NCBI RefSeq assembly: GCF_016756315.1
Contig: NZ_AP024235.1
Span: forward strand, 310,001-374,000
DNA: 64,000 bases
Reading direction: 5' to 3'
From: Alteromonas sp. KC3
GTDB lineage: Bacteria; Pseudomonadota; Gammaproteobacteria; Enterobacterales; Alteromonadaceae
A program made the position numbers and the translations under genes. This document shows positions 18,649-33,680 of the stretch, piece by piece. How positions within the stretch are numbered: position 1 is the first letter of the stretch; each line of letters starts with the position of its first letter. A model generated the notes under the pieces. That model did not search any database. It was not told where the DNA came from and saw only the letters and a list, made by a program, of their open reading frames with translations.

Positions 18649-19714
18649 ATGGCGAATAATCAACAAGCGATTAAAGGCCCCGCTATTTTTCTAGCGCAGT
18701 TTATGGGCGACAGTAGCCCCTTTGATACGTTAGAAAATATGGCCAAATGGGCAGCCTCTTTGGGCTATAAAGGTATTCAAGTACCAACCGACCCAAAGCT
18801 ATTCGACTTAGAAAAGGCAGCCGAAAGCCAAGCGTATTGTGACGAGGTAGCTGAAACATGCCGCAGAGCTGGCGTGGAAATTACCGAGCTGTCTACCCAT
18901 CTTCAGGGTCAGTTAGTGGCAGTACATCCTGCCTATGATGAGCTTTTCGATAACTTTGCACCTAAGCACTTGCACGGCAAGCCGCAAGAGCGCACTGAAT
19001 GGGCCATAAATCAGCTTAAATGTGCTGCCATCGCCAGTAAGCGATTAGGGCTTAAAGCTCACGCCACCTTTTCTGGTGCGCTTATGTGGCATTTGGTGTA
19101 CCCGTGGCGCAGCGCCCCGCAGGTTTGGTGGAGCAAGGTTTTGCCGAATTGGCTAAGCGTTGGAAGCCAATATTAGATGCCTTTGATGAGGCAGGCGTAG
19201 ATGTGTGCTACGAAATTCACCCCGGTGAAGACCTACACGACGGTGCATCGTTTGAACAATTTCTAAAAGCGGTAGATAACCACCCTCGCGCTAATATTCT
19301 GTCGATCCGAGTCATTTCGTACTACAACAGCTTGATTATCTGGACTTTATCGATCGCTACCACAGCCGCATTAAGATGTTCCATGTCAAAGACGCTGAAT
19401 TTAACCCCAATGGTAGAAATGGTGTGTATGGCGGCTATCAAGACTGGCAAGACAGAGCGGGTCGCTTTCGCTCTCTAGGCGACGGACAGGTCGACTTCAA
19501 CGGTATTTTTGGCAAGCTTACCCAATATGGCTTTAGTGGCTGGGCAGTACTTGAATGGGAATGCTGCTTAAAAGACAGCGCACAAGGTGCGGCCGAAGGA
19601 GCGCCATTTATTGCGTCGCATATTATCGAACCAAGTAAATATGCGTTTGATGATTTTGCCGGTGGTGATGTAAGCGAAGAAAAGAATAAACGCATTTTGG
19701 GGCTAGCGCGTTAA
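18649..19714 (+). pseudogene. Sugar phosphate isomerase/epimerase (TIM barrel), two frameshifts
   Basis: A cytoplasmic TIM-barrel protein of about 355 residues in three reading frames. Frame one carries NMAKWAASLGYKGIQVPTD and FSGALMWHLVYPW; after one lost base near 19107 the sequence continues QRPAGLVEQGFAELAKRW and CYEIHPGEDLHDG; after another near 19302 it continues DPSHFVLQQLDYLDFIDRYH, KMFHVKDAEF and VLEWECCLKD. Read across the breaks it is a normal, full-length enzyme with its metal-binding Glu/Asp/His set. AAGGGTG precedes the ATG. Second gene of the sugar operon. Confidence 0.85.
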
Positions 19715-19741
19715 GCCAAGCGCATAAGGAAAATAATAATT

Positions 19742-20955
19742 ATGATTACCCTACGTCTAAGCATCATGATGTTTTTGCAGTTCTTCATTTGGGGGCTGGT
19801 TTGTAACACTAGGCACTTATTTGTCGAACACGCTTCAGGCCAACGGAGGCCAAATTGGTATGGCGTTTTCCACCCAAAGTTGGGGGCTATTATTGCGCCC
19901 TTTATCGTGGGTTTAATTGCCGACCGTTTTTTCAATGCTGAACGCATATTGGGTTTGTTGCATTTAGTAGGTGCAGCGTTGATGTACTTTATGTATCAAG
20001 CCAGCGACTTTGCGAGTTTTTACCCTTACGTATTGGCTTATATGATTGCTTATATGCCTACATTAGCGTTGGTGAACTCTGTGTCTTTTGGGCAAATGAA
20101 TGATCCATCAAAGCAATTTGGAAAAGTTCGTGTGTGGGGCACTGTCGGCTGGATTGTGGCAGGGCTTATGATTAGCTATGTCTTTTCATGGGATTCTGCG
20201 CAGTCTATTGCCGACGGTATGCTCAAAAACACCTTCCTACTGTGCAGTATTGCCTCACTAGCGTTGGGTATTTTCAGCTTTACCTTACCGAATACACCAC
20301 CACAAAGTAGCGATAAAGCGGTTGGCCTTCGCGATGTGCTTGGACTAGATGCGCTGGCATTGTTAAAAGATAAAAACTTTTGGTTTTCTTCTTATCTTCA
20401 GTTCTTATTTGTATTCCATTGGCATTTTATTACCAAAATGCCAATCCATTCTTAACGGAAATAGGTGTAGAGAACGCAACGGGTAAAATGACCTTGGGGC
20501 AGGTTTCAGAAGTCTTGTTCATGTTGGCATTGCCTGTTTTCCTGAATCGATTTGGTATCAAAGCTACCTTGGTTATTGGAATGGCTGCATGGGTTATTCG
20601 CTATGCGCTGTTTGCGTTTGGCAATGCCGATGAAGCCTTGTTTATGCTAATCACAGGTATTGCACTTCACGGTATTTGCTACGACTTCTTCTTTGTTTCA
20701 GGACAAATATACACAAATGCAAAAGCAGGCGAGAAAGTAAAAAGTGCAGCACAGGGCCTAATTACGTTGGCCACGTACGGCGTAGGTATGCTGGTTGGTT
20801 TCGCCGTGGCAGGTGCTATTACCGACAGTTATACATTAGCTAGCGGTGCGCATAGCTGGCAGCAGGTGTGGTTGTTCCCTGCAGGCTTTGCCGCGGTCGT
20901 GTTAGTGCTGTTCGCTATCCTGTTTAAGTCTGAAAAGGTGAACGCAGATGCATAG
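19742..20955 (+). pseudogene. MFS permease, nucleoside:H+ symporter-like (NHS) family, frameshifted
   Basis: Twelve-helix inner-membrane permease of about 405 residues. The first frame starts MMFLQFFIWG, then loses two bases at ~19791-19797 (a G run and its neighbour), so AWFVTLGTYLSNTLQANGG is in another frame until a lost G at ~19884 restores it at GAIIAPFIVGLIADRFF. A fourth loss, one T at ~20394, moves FLSSVLICIPLAFYYQNANP to the last frame. All four are in or beside homopolymers. Homologues import nucleosides or, in sugar clusters like this, an oligosaccharide or keto-sugar. AAGGA precedes the start. Confidence 0.83.
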
Positions 20956-21870
20956 CAGTAATCACGATCAAATTCGCAGAAAGCTATTGCAAAGCATGGC
21001 GGTGACAGGGGCAGGCGTACTGGCTGCTATGCCGGGCTTTGCGGTTGGACACCAATCTCAAAACGGAGCCAGTCATAATGATGCCGCGGTTTCTGCACTT
21101 AAAGGTAACGTCAACCACTCGGTAAGTCGCTGGACCTACGGCGATTTGTCAATCGAGGAGCTTTGCAAAACCGTTAAGTCGCTAGGCTTTAGTGCTATTG
21201 ATTTAGTTGGCCCTATAGATTGGCCAGTGCTTAAACAATACGGCATCGACTCATCTATGTGTAATGGTGCCGAAATCAGTCTAGAGGATGGGTTTATTCA
21301 TGCTGAGTTACATGACGAACTCGAGTCTCGATATCTAAAGCATATCGACCTAGTGGCAGATGCGGGCTACACCAATCTTATTTGTTTTAGCGGTAATGCA
21401 AGAGGCATGTCACGGGAACAAGGGTTAGAAAATGCAGTTAACGGCTTAAAGCGCATATTGCCTCACGCAGAAAAACGCGGTGTGGTGATATTTATGGAGC
21501 TGTTTAACAGCAAAATTGATCACCCTGATTACATGGCTGATAACTCAGCATGGGGCATAGAGCTGTGCAAAAGGCTTAACAGTAAGCACTTTTCTCTGCT
21601 TTACGATATCTACCACATGCAAATCAACGAAGGCGATATCATTCGCACTATCCGCGATAACCATCAGTATTTTGGCCACTATCATACCGCTGGCGTACCA
21701 GTCGGCATGAAATAGATGCGTCTCAAGAACTGAATTACCCAGCTATTGCCGGGGCCATAGTTGAAACAGGGTTTAAGGGCTATTTGGCACAAGAGTTTAT
21801 CCCCACACCTAAAACCAAGGCCGGCAGAATTGTATCGCTTAAAGACGCGATCCAAATCTGTGATGTGTAA
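20948..21870 (+). pseudogene. Hydroxypyruvate isomerase-like TIM-barrel protein with Tat-like signal, one frameshift
   Basis: About 307 residues. It overlaps the permease stop by 8 bases and has AAGGTGA before the ATG, so it is translationally coupled. The N-terminus IRRKLLQSMAVTGAGVLAA looks like a Tat signal. The barrel carries FMELFNSKIDHPDY, LLYDIYHMQINEGD and GHYHTAGVP, typical of the Hyi/IolE-like group with metal-binding Glu, Asp, His. At ~21701 CCAGTCGG lacks a G; in the next frame the protein ends as expected with GRHEIDASQELNYPAIAG and GYLAQEFIPT to TAA at 21870. Confidence 0.83.
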
Positions 21871-21914
21871 CGTGCAACAGGCACAGCGACGAATTAAGCG
21901 ATAAAGGATGTGTT

Positions 21915-23598
21915 ATGGCAACGAATGAATACGATGCAATTGTGATTGGCTCTGGTATCAGTGGCGGGTGGGCTGCCAAAGAGCTTACCGAAAAAGGCCT
22001 TAAGGTGTTAATGCTTGAACGCGGTCAAAACATCGAGCATATAAAGGATTATAAAAACGCACACAAAGAAGATTGGGATTACCCCCATCGCGACTTGCCT
22101 ACGCAGAAAATGAAAATGGAATACCCAGTGCTTAAGCGCGACTATCCGCTTAACGAAAAACATTGGGAATGTGGGCAAATGAGATAGATAACCCCTACAC
22201 GGAAGATAAGCGTTTTGACTGGTATCGTGGTTATCACGTTGGCGGCCGTTCACTTTTATGGGGGCGTCAAAGTTATCGCCTCAACAGAGAAGACTTCGAG
22301 GCGAATGCTAAAGAAGGTATCGCTGTCGATTGGCCAATTCGTTACGACGACCGGCGCCGTGGTATGACTATGTAGAAAAGTTCGCGGGGATCAGTGGAAA
22401 CCGCGATGGCTTAGATGTACTGCCAGACGGTATTTACCAACCACCTATGCCCATGAATATTGTGGAAGAAACCGTTGCTGCAAGAGTAAAAGAAGCGTTC
22501 AAGGGTAGCCGACACATTCTACATGGCCGTACTTCAAACATGACCAAAGGTAAACCCGAAGAAGGGCGTGTGCATTGCCAATATCGCAATAAGTGTTGGC
22601 TGGGTTGCCCGTTTGGGGGCTACTTCAGTACGCAAGCATCTACACTACCTGCGGCGGTGAAAACAGGCAATTTAACCCTTCGTCCGTTCTCTATTGTAAA
22701 AGAGATCCTGTTCGATAAAGACAAAAAGCGCGCAACGGGTGTGGAGATCATTGACGCCGAGACCAACCAAACCTATGTGTTCAAAAAAGCAAGATAGTGT
22801 TTGTAAATGCTTCGGCCCTTAATTCTGCTTGGGTATTGATGAACTCTGCTACCGATGTATGGGAAGGCGGACTTGGCAGCAGCAGTGGTGAGTTAGGTCA
22901 CAATGTGATGGATCACCATTTCAGAGTTGGCGCATCTGCTGACGTAGAAGGCTTTGACGACAAGTATACCTATGGGCGACGTCCAAGCGGTTTTTATGTT
23001 CCTCGTTTTAGAAATTGGGGAGATGACAAGCGCGATTATTTACGCGGGTTCGGATATCAAGGTAGTGCCAGTCGTTCAGGGTGGCGAAAAGATATTGCCG
23101 AGATGGGTATTGGGGCTGGGCTTAAAGATGCCATCAGTGAACCAGTTCGTGGACGATTGGTATGACTGCCTTTGGTGAAATGCTACCTCACCACGACAAC
23201 CGCATTTATTTGAACAAGAAAGTGACGGATAAATGGGGAATGCCAGTTCTTGCTATGGATGTAGAGATAAAAGAGAACGAACTCAAAATGCGTAAGGATA
23301 TGCAGCAAGACGCTATTGATATGTTCGAAGCGGCTGGCCTTAAAAACGTGCAAGGTTGGGATGCCGATTATGCACCGGTATGGGTATTCACGAGATGGGT
23401 ACAGCGCGTATGGGACGTGACCCGAAAACGTCAGTACTGAACGCGCACAATCAAGTATGGGATGCCCCGAATGTATTTGTGACAGACGGTGCCGCTATGA
23501 CGTCGGGTAGTTGCGTTAACCCATCACTTACTTATATGGCATTAACCGCGCGCGCTGCAGATTTTGCAGTGGAAGAGCTTAAGCGAGGTAACTTGTAA
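21915..23598 (+). pseudogene. GMC-family FAD oxidoreductase (probable glycoside 3-dehydrogenase), five frameshifts
   Basis: About 562 residues in six reading-frame pieces. It begins with the FAD fold IVIGSGISGGWAAKELTEKG and LMLERGQ, has the [13 protein letters not shown] flavin-site motif, CWLGCPFGGY, FVNASALNSAWVLMNS, and the GMC C-terminal [13 protein letters not shown] and [20 protein letters not shown]. Each break (~22178, 22352, 22792, 23145, 23378) is one missing base, four of them in runs of A or G. Read through, the enzyme is complete and lacks a signal of its own; together with the next gene it matches a two-subunit membrane sugar dehydrogenase that oxidises a glycoside at C-3. AAAGGA precedes the ATG. 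Confidence 0.88.
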
Positions 23599-24214
23599 TG
23601 GAAAGAAGAGCACTACTTAAACTTATAGCTACTGCAACAGGCACCGCCATGTTTGCAGGCAGTGCGTTTGCGTATAAAGATTTAACGCCGGTTCCGCTAA
23701 GTGCAACATTGTTTTCTGAAAATGATGTGACGCTTTTTAATGAAATGGCCGAAGTAATCATTCCACAGACAGACACGCCCGGGGCGAAAGCGGCGAATGT
23801 GGGAGAGACCATGGCAGTATTAATAACCGACTGTTATACGCCTTTGCTGCAAAAAACGTTTCAAAACGGTATCAAAACCATCGAAAAGTTATGCCAAACA
23901 CGATATGGAAAAGCATTTTTGCAACTTGATGCTCAGCAGCGTGAAACCCTGTTCACTGAACTCGATGTAGAGGCGAAAGCAGCCAATCTGGCAAATGGTG
24001 TATGGCAAGGAGTAGAAACCGGTAAGCCTAGTCAATGGGAGCCAGGAACCGACGAGCCAACACCTCATTACTTCACTTTGCTAAAACAATTAACTTTGTA
24101 TTGTTTTTCACGTCGCAAGTAGGCGCTACAAAAGTACTGCGTTATGTGTCTATTCCGGGTAAGTACGACGGGGCTTTACCTTATAAGAAGGGTGATAAAG
24201 CGTGGGCGACATAA
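23598..24214 (+). pseudogene. Gluconate 2-dehydrogenase subunit 3-like protein, one frameshift
   Basis: About 205 residues, start overlapping the GMC stop (TAATG). The signal MERRALLKLIATATG resembles a Tat signal and would carry the co-folded GMC partner to the periplasm, as known for gamma/alpha pairs of this type. LFNEMAEVIIPQTDTPGAKAA is the family hallmark. At ~24106 a T run is one short; the next frame gives FFTSQVGATKVLRYVSIPG and ends at 24214. It has no cofactor site of its own and is a chaperone-like small subunit. Confidence 0.85.
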
Positions 24215-24289
24215 CTTAGCTTGCGGGCGTTTAGCAAGATGTTGCACATACCTTAGCATCATTAACTTACACGAAATTAGGCAAACATA

Positions 24290-25053
24290 ATGAACAAACA
24301 CTCAGTAGCAAAAGCATTACTATTTTCTTCACCGCTTACAGTATTAATGACCACGACCGCATGTGCGTCTGACGATGACAGGCTTACACGAGAACAACAG
24401 GCAGCCAAAACAGAAGTGTGGGAGCCTGTACCTGAAGTGGTGTCATTTAACGCTAACAACGTACCTTCAGATGCCACCGTGCTGCTAGGTGACAACCTAA
24501 ATGCGTGGGAATCGCTAAAAGGCGGCGATGCAAACTGGACTATGCAAGATGGCGTGTTAACGGTAAAGCCCGGCGCGGGAGATATTAAGACCAAAGCGTC
24601 TTTTGCGATATTCAGCTACATGTTGAATGGATGGCACCGATGCCGGAAGAAGGAATGGAAGGTCAGCAGCGTAATAATAGTGGCATATTCCTTCAGCAGC
24701 GCTACGAGGTGCAAGTGTTAGACTCGTTTGAAAATAAAACCTACCCTAATGGTCAGGCTGCAAGTGTATACAAGCAAACTATTCCTTTAGTGAATGCCAT
24801 GAAGGCTCCGGGCAATTGGCAAACCTACGACATCATTTATAAAGCGCCGCGCTTTGAGGGTGAGAGCTTAAGTTCGCCGGGCTATGTGACCGTTATCCAC
24901 AATGGCGTGGTGGTACAAAACCATACCGAAATACAAGGTACAACAGAGTGGATAGGCGCGCCAAAATACAAAGCACATGGCTGTGCACCTCTACAGCTTC
25001 AAGATCACGGAAACTATGTAAGCTTTAAAAACATATGGGTGAGAGAGTTGTAA
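24290..25053 (+). pseudogene. DUF1080 (3-keto-disaccharide hydrolase) lipoprotein-like protein, one frameshift
   Basis: About 254 residues. A signal region ending TTTACAS gives a possible lipobox Cys. The DUF1080 beta sandwich follows: LLGDNLNAWESLKGGDANW, VEWMAPMPEEG, QQRNNSGIFLQQRYEVQVLD, WQTYDIIYKAPRF, and GCAPLQLQDHGNYVSFKNIW. The family includes hydrolases of 3-keto-glycosides, which fits the GMC dehydrogenase upstream. A lost G at ~24605 (TTTTGCG for TTTTGGCG) splits it into two frames. 75 bases separate it from the previous gene. Confidence 0.85.
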
Positions 25054-25063
25054 TGATGCAAAG

Positions 25064-26242
25064 CTAAAAAGCGTGTCGGTAAATATCCTCTATTTCCTCT
25101 ACGCTAAGCTGCTTTGGGTTATTGCGCAGTAGGCGAGTAACTTTACTCGCCTCACTGGCAAGTTCACCAACACAATCCTCTGGTATATTAAAGTGGGTAA
25201 GCGATTGGGGAATATCCACATCTCTACACAACTTTTCAACGGCGGTGAGTAACAGCTTTACTGCTTCGTCTTTGGTGTGATGCCTATCGCAAAGTTTCAA
25301 CTGCTTTGCTACGCAATACAGTTTGTCTGCACAAAAAGGCGCATTCACTTTTAATACATGGGGTAGCATAACGGCATTACTCATCCCATGAGATAAATGA
25401 AAACGTCCGCCTAACGGATACGCAAGCGCATGCACCGCACCTACGCCTGCGTTACCAAACGCAAGCCCTGCCATTAAACTGCCGGTGGCCATATCTTCCC
25501 TTGCTGATAAATTTTCGCCATTTGCATAGGCATGAGGCAAGGCGTTGTATATTAGTTTTAACGCTTTTTCAGCAAGCGCATCGGTAATGGGTGTGGCATT
25601 AACCGATACATAGGCTTCTAATGCATGAACAAAGGCATCTATTCCACTGGCTGCGGTTATAGCTTTGGGGCAGGTTTTTGTCATCTCCGGTGCAACAATG
25701 GCAACGTCTGGCAATAAGCAGTGACTCACAATGCCTTTTTTTCATCTGCGATTTGGGGTCACATAGTATTGCTATATTAGTGACTTCTGAGCCTGTACCT
25801 GCCGTGGTGGGTATAGCGATAAGTGGCAAGGTACGACGTGATAACGTATTTTCACCGAAGAGATCTGACAGCTTACCGGTGTAATCATAAGTAGCAGCTA
25901 ATATCTTTGCGCTATCAATAGCACTACCACCACCTAAGGCAATAACACCATCTATTTGTTTTTCTCTAAGTAGTGAAAGCTTGTTCTCTATAACCGTGTG
26001 ATTTCAGGTTCTGGAGGAATATCATCAATGACTATAGTGGCAGCGGTTGAAAGTAATGGAGAAACTTGGTCGAGTAAACCTGATGCAGATACGCCTTTGT
26101 CAGTGATTATGGCAAAGGCATTTATCGATAGTCGTGCCATCTCATCACTAAGTGCTTTCAAAGCACCTAAACCAGTAATAAGTTTCCCTGCGGTTTTAAA
26201 CTCAGAAATATTCATCGCGCCCTCACTATAAAGACTGTACAA
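25064..26242 (-). pseudogene. Iron-type alcohol dehydrogenase, two frameshifts
   Basis: About 385 residues, group III metal-dependent alcohol dehydrogenase (NAD(P)-linked). The N-terminal piece starts ISEFKTAGKLITGLGALKAL; the middle has VIALGGGSAIDSAKILAA (the NAD-binding GGGS) and IAIPTTAGTGSEVT; the rest has GIDAFVHALEAYVS, ALAYPLGGRFHLSHGMSNAV with the metal His residues, and VTRLLRNNP at the end. Breaks at ~26000 (one base lost) and ~25739 (a run of seven A on the coding strand, one too many or two too few). It is convergent with the sugar operon and may not belong to it; substrate unknown. Confidence 0.82.
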
Positions 26243-26434
26243 ATGCTTTCTTTATTTACGTGTTTTAATGCTCGTTAATAGAAAGCTATAGCATCTAATC
26301 TAAAGCACGGGTAGCCAGATACCAATTAACTGAACTTATAGATGGGTAAAAGCGGTATGAATTAGCCCGTTTTTACAACGATCTGTTCATAGTTTGCGCA
26401 AACGATCGAAAAATAAGGCTTTTTAAAATACTTG

Positions 26435-26462
26435 TTGACGTGAGCGCTCAGATCCCTAAAAT
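26435..26462 (+). promoter_or_regulatory. Upstream rRNA promoter
   Basis: TTGACG (26435-26440), 16-base spacer, TAAAAT (26457-26462), followed by a GCGCA discriminator like that of the second promoter. It lies in the 505-base gene-free stretch 26243-26747. Confidence 0.65.
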
Positions 26463-26564
26463 GCGCATCCGCTTCGACAGGAAAGCAAAACAAATTGCCC
26501 CTAAGAAGTAAGTCTCTACTACCTACATAGGCCAGTAAAGACGGGAGTTTAGAAGTAACGCTTC

Positions 26565-26615
26565 AGAAAATAAATTTTCAAAAAGTGTTGACAACGAAAA
26601 CTTCCAGCGTATAAT
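26565..26615 (+). promoter_or_regulatory. Main rRNA promoter with A/T-rich UP-like element
   Basis: TTGACA (26588-26593), 16-base spacer, TATAAT (26610-26615), GC-rich GCGCA discriminator typical of stringently controlled rRNA promoters, and an A/T-rich tract just upstream. A boxA-like TGTTCTTTAA for antitermination follows at 26665-26674. Confidence 0.82.
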
Positions 26616-26747
26616 GCGCACCTCACTCGAACAGGGTGAGTCACTAAGAAACGCTTCTAGTGAATGTTCTTTAAAAATTTAGACAAGACAATCTGTGTGG
26701 GCACTCGTTAAGAGTGTCACAACGACGATTCATATTTCGATATATTT

Positions 26748-28273
<1,526 letters not shown>

Positions 28274-28350
28274 CCATTACGTCGAAAGACGCCTTGATGC
28301 AGTGCCTACACAGATAGTCTTGTTTAAAACGAAGAACGACACAAGTTTAT

Positions 28351-28426
28351 GGGGCTATAGCTCAGCTGGGAGAGCGCCTGATTTGCATTCAGGAGGTCAG
28401 CAGTTCGATCCTGCTTAGCTCCACCA
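28351..28426 (+). tRNA. tRNA-Ala (UGC)
   Basis: 76 bases including CCA; anticodon TGC in the loop TTTGCAT, D-arm AGCTCAGCTGGGAGAGC, T-loop TTCGATC, acceptor GGGGCTA pairing with TAGCTCC. Lies in the 16S-23S spacer, ahead of tRNA-Ile. Confidence 0.96.
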
Positions 28427-28470
28427 TCTACTTGAAAATCTGAGCTTGAAAGCTTCAGGTTATAGACTGA

Positions 28471-28547
<77 letters not shown>

Positions 28548-28697
28548 TTTTCTCCTTATGCTATACCTTGTATAAGCAAGAAATAGATGGCAAAAAACGT
28601 GTCAAAACGGAATTTAAATCCTAATGAATATTTACTGTTTCAGTAAGCATTGATTAGGGTTTTTACTCTAAAGTGAAATGATTCGTCATTTTGCGAA

Positions 28698-28710
28698 TGT
28701 TCTTTAACAA
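28698..28710 (+). promoter_or_regulatory. boxA antitermination element before 23S rRNA
   Basis: TGTTCTTTAACAA matches the spacer boxA of gammaproteobacterial rRNA operons, about 190 bases before the 23S start. It recruits NusB-S10 and keeps polymerase processive. Confidence 0.65.
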
Positions 28711-28901
28711 TTTGGAAAGCTGATATTAATAGTAATCAATCAAAATTGAGTAACTGAGAAATCGAAAGATGACTTTTTACTCTACTTGACTGAATTGCTT
28801 GTTATCAATCGATGATTTGATAGCAAGGCAATTCTTCCGATTAGCTTGTCATTCATACGACATAACTCAGGCAGAAGTCAAAAGGCTGTTTGGGGTTGTA
28901 T

Positions 28902-31770
<2,869 letters not shown>

Positions 31771-31888
31771 ACAACGCCCAAGAAGCTTTAGGCTTTTGAG
31801 TGTTGTAGACAAGCTAAAGTAAGTAGAGTGAAAAGACAGTTACTCACTGATTGAATTGATATCCAGTTTTCTAGATTGTTACCAGTTT

Positions 31889-32006
31889 TTCCTGGCAGCC
31901 ATAGCGATACGGTACCACCTGACCCCATTCCGAACTCAGAAGTGAAACGTATTAGCGCCGATGGTAGTGTGGGGCTTCCCCATGTGAGAGTAGGACACTG
32001 CCAGGT
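31889..32006 (+). rRNA. 5S ribosomal RNA, first copy
   Basis: About 118 bases with CCTGACCCCATTCCGAACTC and GCGCCGATGGTAGTGTGGGG; 5' CCTGGC pairs with 3' GCCAGG to close helix I. Confidence 0.95.
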
Positions 32007-32017
32007 CCCAATTAAAG

Positions 32018-32041
32018 AAACCCGCCTTACGGCGGGTTTTT
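32018..32041 (+). terminator. Terminator after first 5S
   Basis: Hairpin AAACCCGCC-TTAC-GGCGGGTTT followed by T residues. Confidence 0.85.
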
Positions 32042-32142
32042 GCTTTATATAGAAGCTACAGCATTTTATATGCGGGCTCACAGAATTTAGTGAGGTTGAG
32101 AGTTCTCAGCTTTACGCAGTAAACGCTACTGTAAACCAGTTT

Positions 32143-32259
32143 TTCCTGGCAGCCATAGCGATACGGTACCACCTGACCCCATTCCGAACTCAGAAGTGAA
32201 ACGTATTAGCGCCGATGGTAGTGTGGGGTTTCCCCATGTGAGAGTAGGACACTGCCGGT
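32143..32259 (+). rRNA. 5S ribosomal RNA, second copy
   Basis: Nearly identical to the first copy, including the preceding ACCAGTTTTTCCTGG. It differs in GGTTTCCCC (GGCTTCCCC in copy one) and ends GCCGGT where copy one has GCCAGGT; the missing A would break the terminal helix. Either a consensus error or a slightly decayed copy. Confidence 0.9.
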
Positions 32260-32277
32260 CCCAATTCTAAAACAAAG

Positions 32278-32300
32278 AACCCAGCGAAAGCTGGGTTTTT
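32278..32300 (+). terminator. Terminator after second 5S (end of rRNA operon)
   Basis: Hairpin AACCCAGC-GAAA-GCTGGGTT followed by TTT. Confidence 0.88.
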
Positions 32301-32461
32301 GCTTCTTATGCTCTACTTATTTACTTACAATTTTTCTCTTTTCTGCAATAACTTAGTTTACAAACTGCTGGTATTGTTGCGCTTATAACGTAGTGGGTTT
32401 TCACCTTTCATTCACCAACTCGCTACTACACTATTCGTTTTGAGCGTACTAAAGGAATATC

Positions 32462-32928
32462 ATGCGTAAGCTTCGAGTATCACTAATTGCACTAACTTGC
32501 TTTTCATCTAACGGTATCGCTCAGGATATTGATGTGAGTTTAGGTGGTGGCTGGCCTTTCTTTCTTGTCCCTACGGTTTCAACAAAATATGATGATGTAG
32601 AGCTATACCTGAATTATAAATTGGGATTAGATGACGGCTTTACTCTGGGTGCACAAAAACAATACGAAAACCATGTTGTAGGCATATTCCTTGGTGCTGT
32701 GGGCGCGAGAGATGCAGAGTACAGCTGCGAAGATGAACTGACTTGCCTATTATTAGGTTGGCGCTAACTGATGCCCAAACAACGCAAGGCATAGGAATGT
32801 CATATGAGTATCGACTCAATACCTCACGTGAAGGTTGGGCTTTTAGAGTAGAAGCCGGCTATGGAAAAGAGTCACAAAACGATACGAATCGTTTCGATGG
32901 CAATGCACAAGTCGTTTATCATTTCTGA
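32462..32928 (+). pseudogene. Small exported protein of unknown function, one frameshift
   Basis: About 155 residues read across a break. A signal peptide ends near SNGIAQ|DI. The mature part has alternating beta-strand patterns (VELYLNYKLGLDDGFTLGAQ) and ends in aromatic F (AQVVYHF), which suggests a small outer-membrane barrel. At ~32763 GGTTGGCGCTAACTG stops the first frame; one added G gives GWALTDAQTTQGIG and the remaining frame to TGA. I do not recognise a family. The break lies just beyond the rRNA operon. Confidence 0.6.
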
Positions 32929-32976
32929 TCCTTAGCAGCGGTATACTCAATTTATTACGATAAAAAGGTTCTTATA

Positions 32977-33510
32977 ATGTCTGAAAGAATAATAATCAGT
33001 GCCACCTTCAACCCAGCCGTAAAAACTTATTGGTTAATAAGCTTACTATTGGTTTCAACTATCACTGTAGTAGGAATACCAGTCTTAATTATATCTATTC
33101 CCCTATTCTTTCTGATTAGTAGCAAAATATTAGCCGCGATGTCAGCGATTGTGACTGAGCGAAAACTCGTGGTAAAACGAGGTGTGTTTAATAAAGAAGA
33201 GAAGTCTATTCCGCTAGAGAAGATAACAGATGTCGCTATGGTGCAAGGGCCACTAATGCGCGTCTTCAATCTTTATCGTCTGTCATTTGAAACTGCTGGG
33301 CAGTCAGCTCAAGGCGCCTTGGTTTCATTGATTGGTATCAATGACGCCGAAACATTCAGAGAAACGATATTGGCTCAGAAAGATAAGTTGTTAACGGGTA
33401 ATAACGCAATGCCAGAGCAGAAAACAGATGAAAACAATGATATGAAGGTGCTAATTGCCAGCGTTAAACGTATTGAGCTACTACTAGAAAAAGCACTAGA
33501 CAGTAAATAG
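32977..33510 (+). CDS. PH-domain (bPH2/YdbT-like) membrane protein
   Basis: 177 residues. Two adjacent hydrophobic helices (~18-50) are followed by the bacterial PH-like domain: VTERKLVVKRGVFNKEEKSI, PLEKITDVAMVQGPLMRVFN and LIGINDAETFRETIL, then a charged coiled tail with IKRIELLLEKAL-like pattern. Such proteins sit on the inner membrane; their role is unclear. AAAAGG precedes the ATG. No frameshift from here on. Confidence 0.8.
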   Translation: MSERIIISATFNPAVKTYWLISLLLVSTITVVGIPVLIISIPLFFLISSKILAAMSAIVTERKLVVKRGVFNKEEKSIPLEKITDVAMVQGPLMRVFNLYRLSFETAGQSAQGALVSLIGINDAETFRETILAQKDKLLTGNNAMPEQKTDENNDMKVLIASVKRIELLLEKALDSK

Positions 33511-33680
33511 CACTAACGTGAATTTTTCTCTTTTGAGTCTGGTATTTGTTTGCCGTCAGTATTTCTAGACGATCTTCTTAAATAAAAGCTCTATTAGCAT
33601 CTACTTACTTTTAGCAATGTGACTGTTTTTTGGTAAACTCTATCGGATATTTTTTTAGTCGAAGTGAATAGGACGAACCA

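Noticed and set aside
18485..26003. Programmed frameshifting as the cause of the broken genes
   Set aside because: Eight adjacent genes of different families would all need it, at unrelated sites without slippery heptamers or stimulatory structures.
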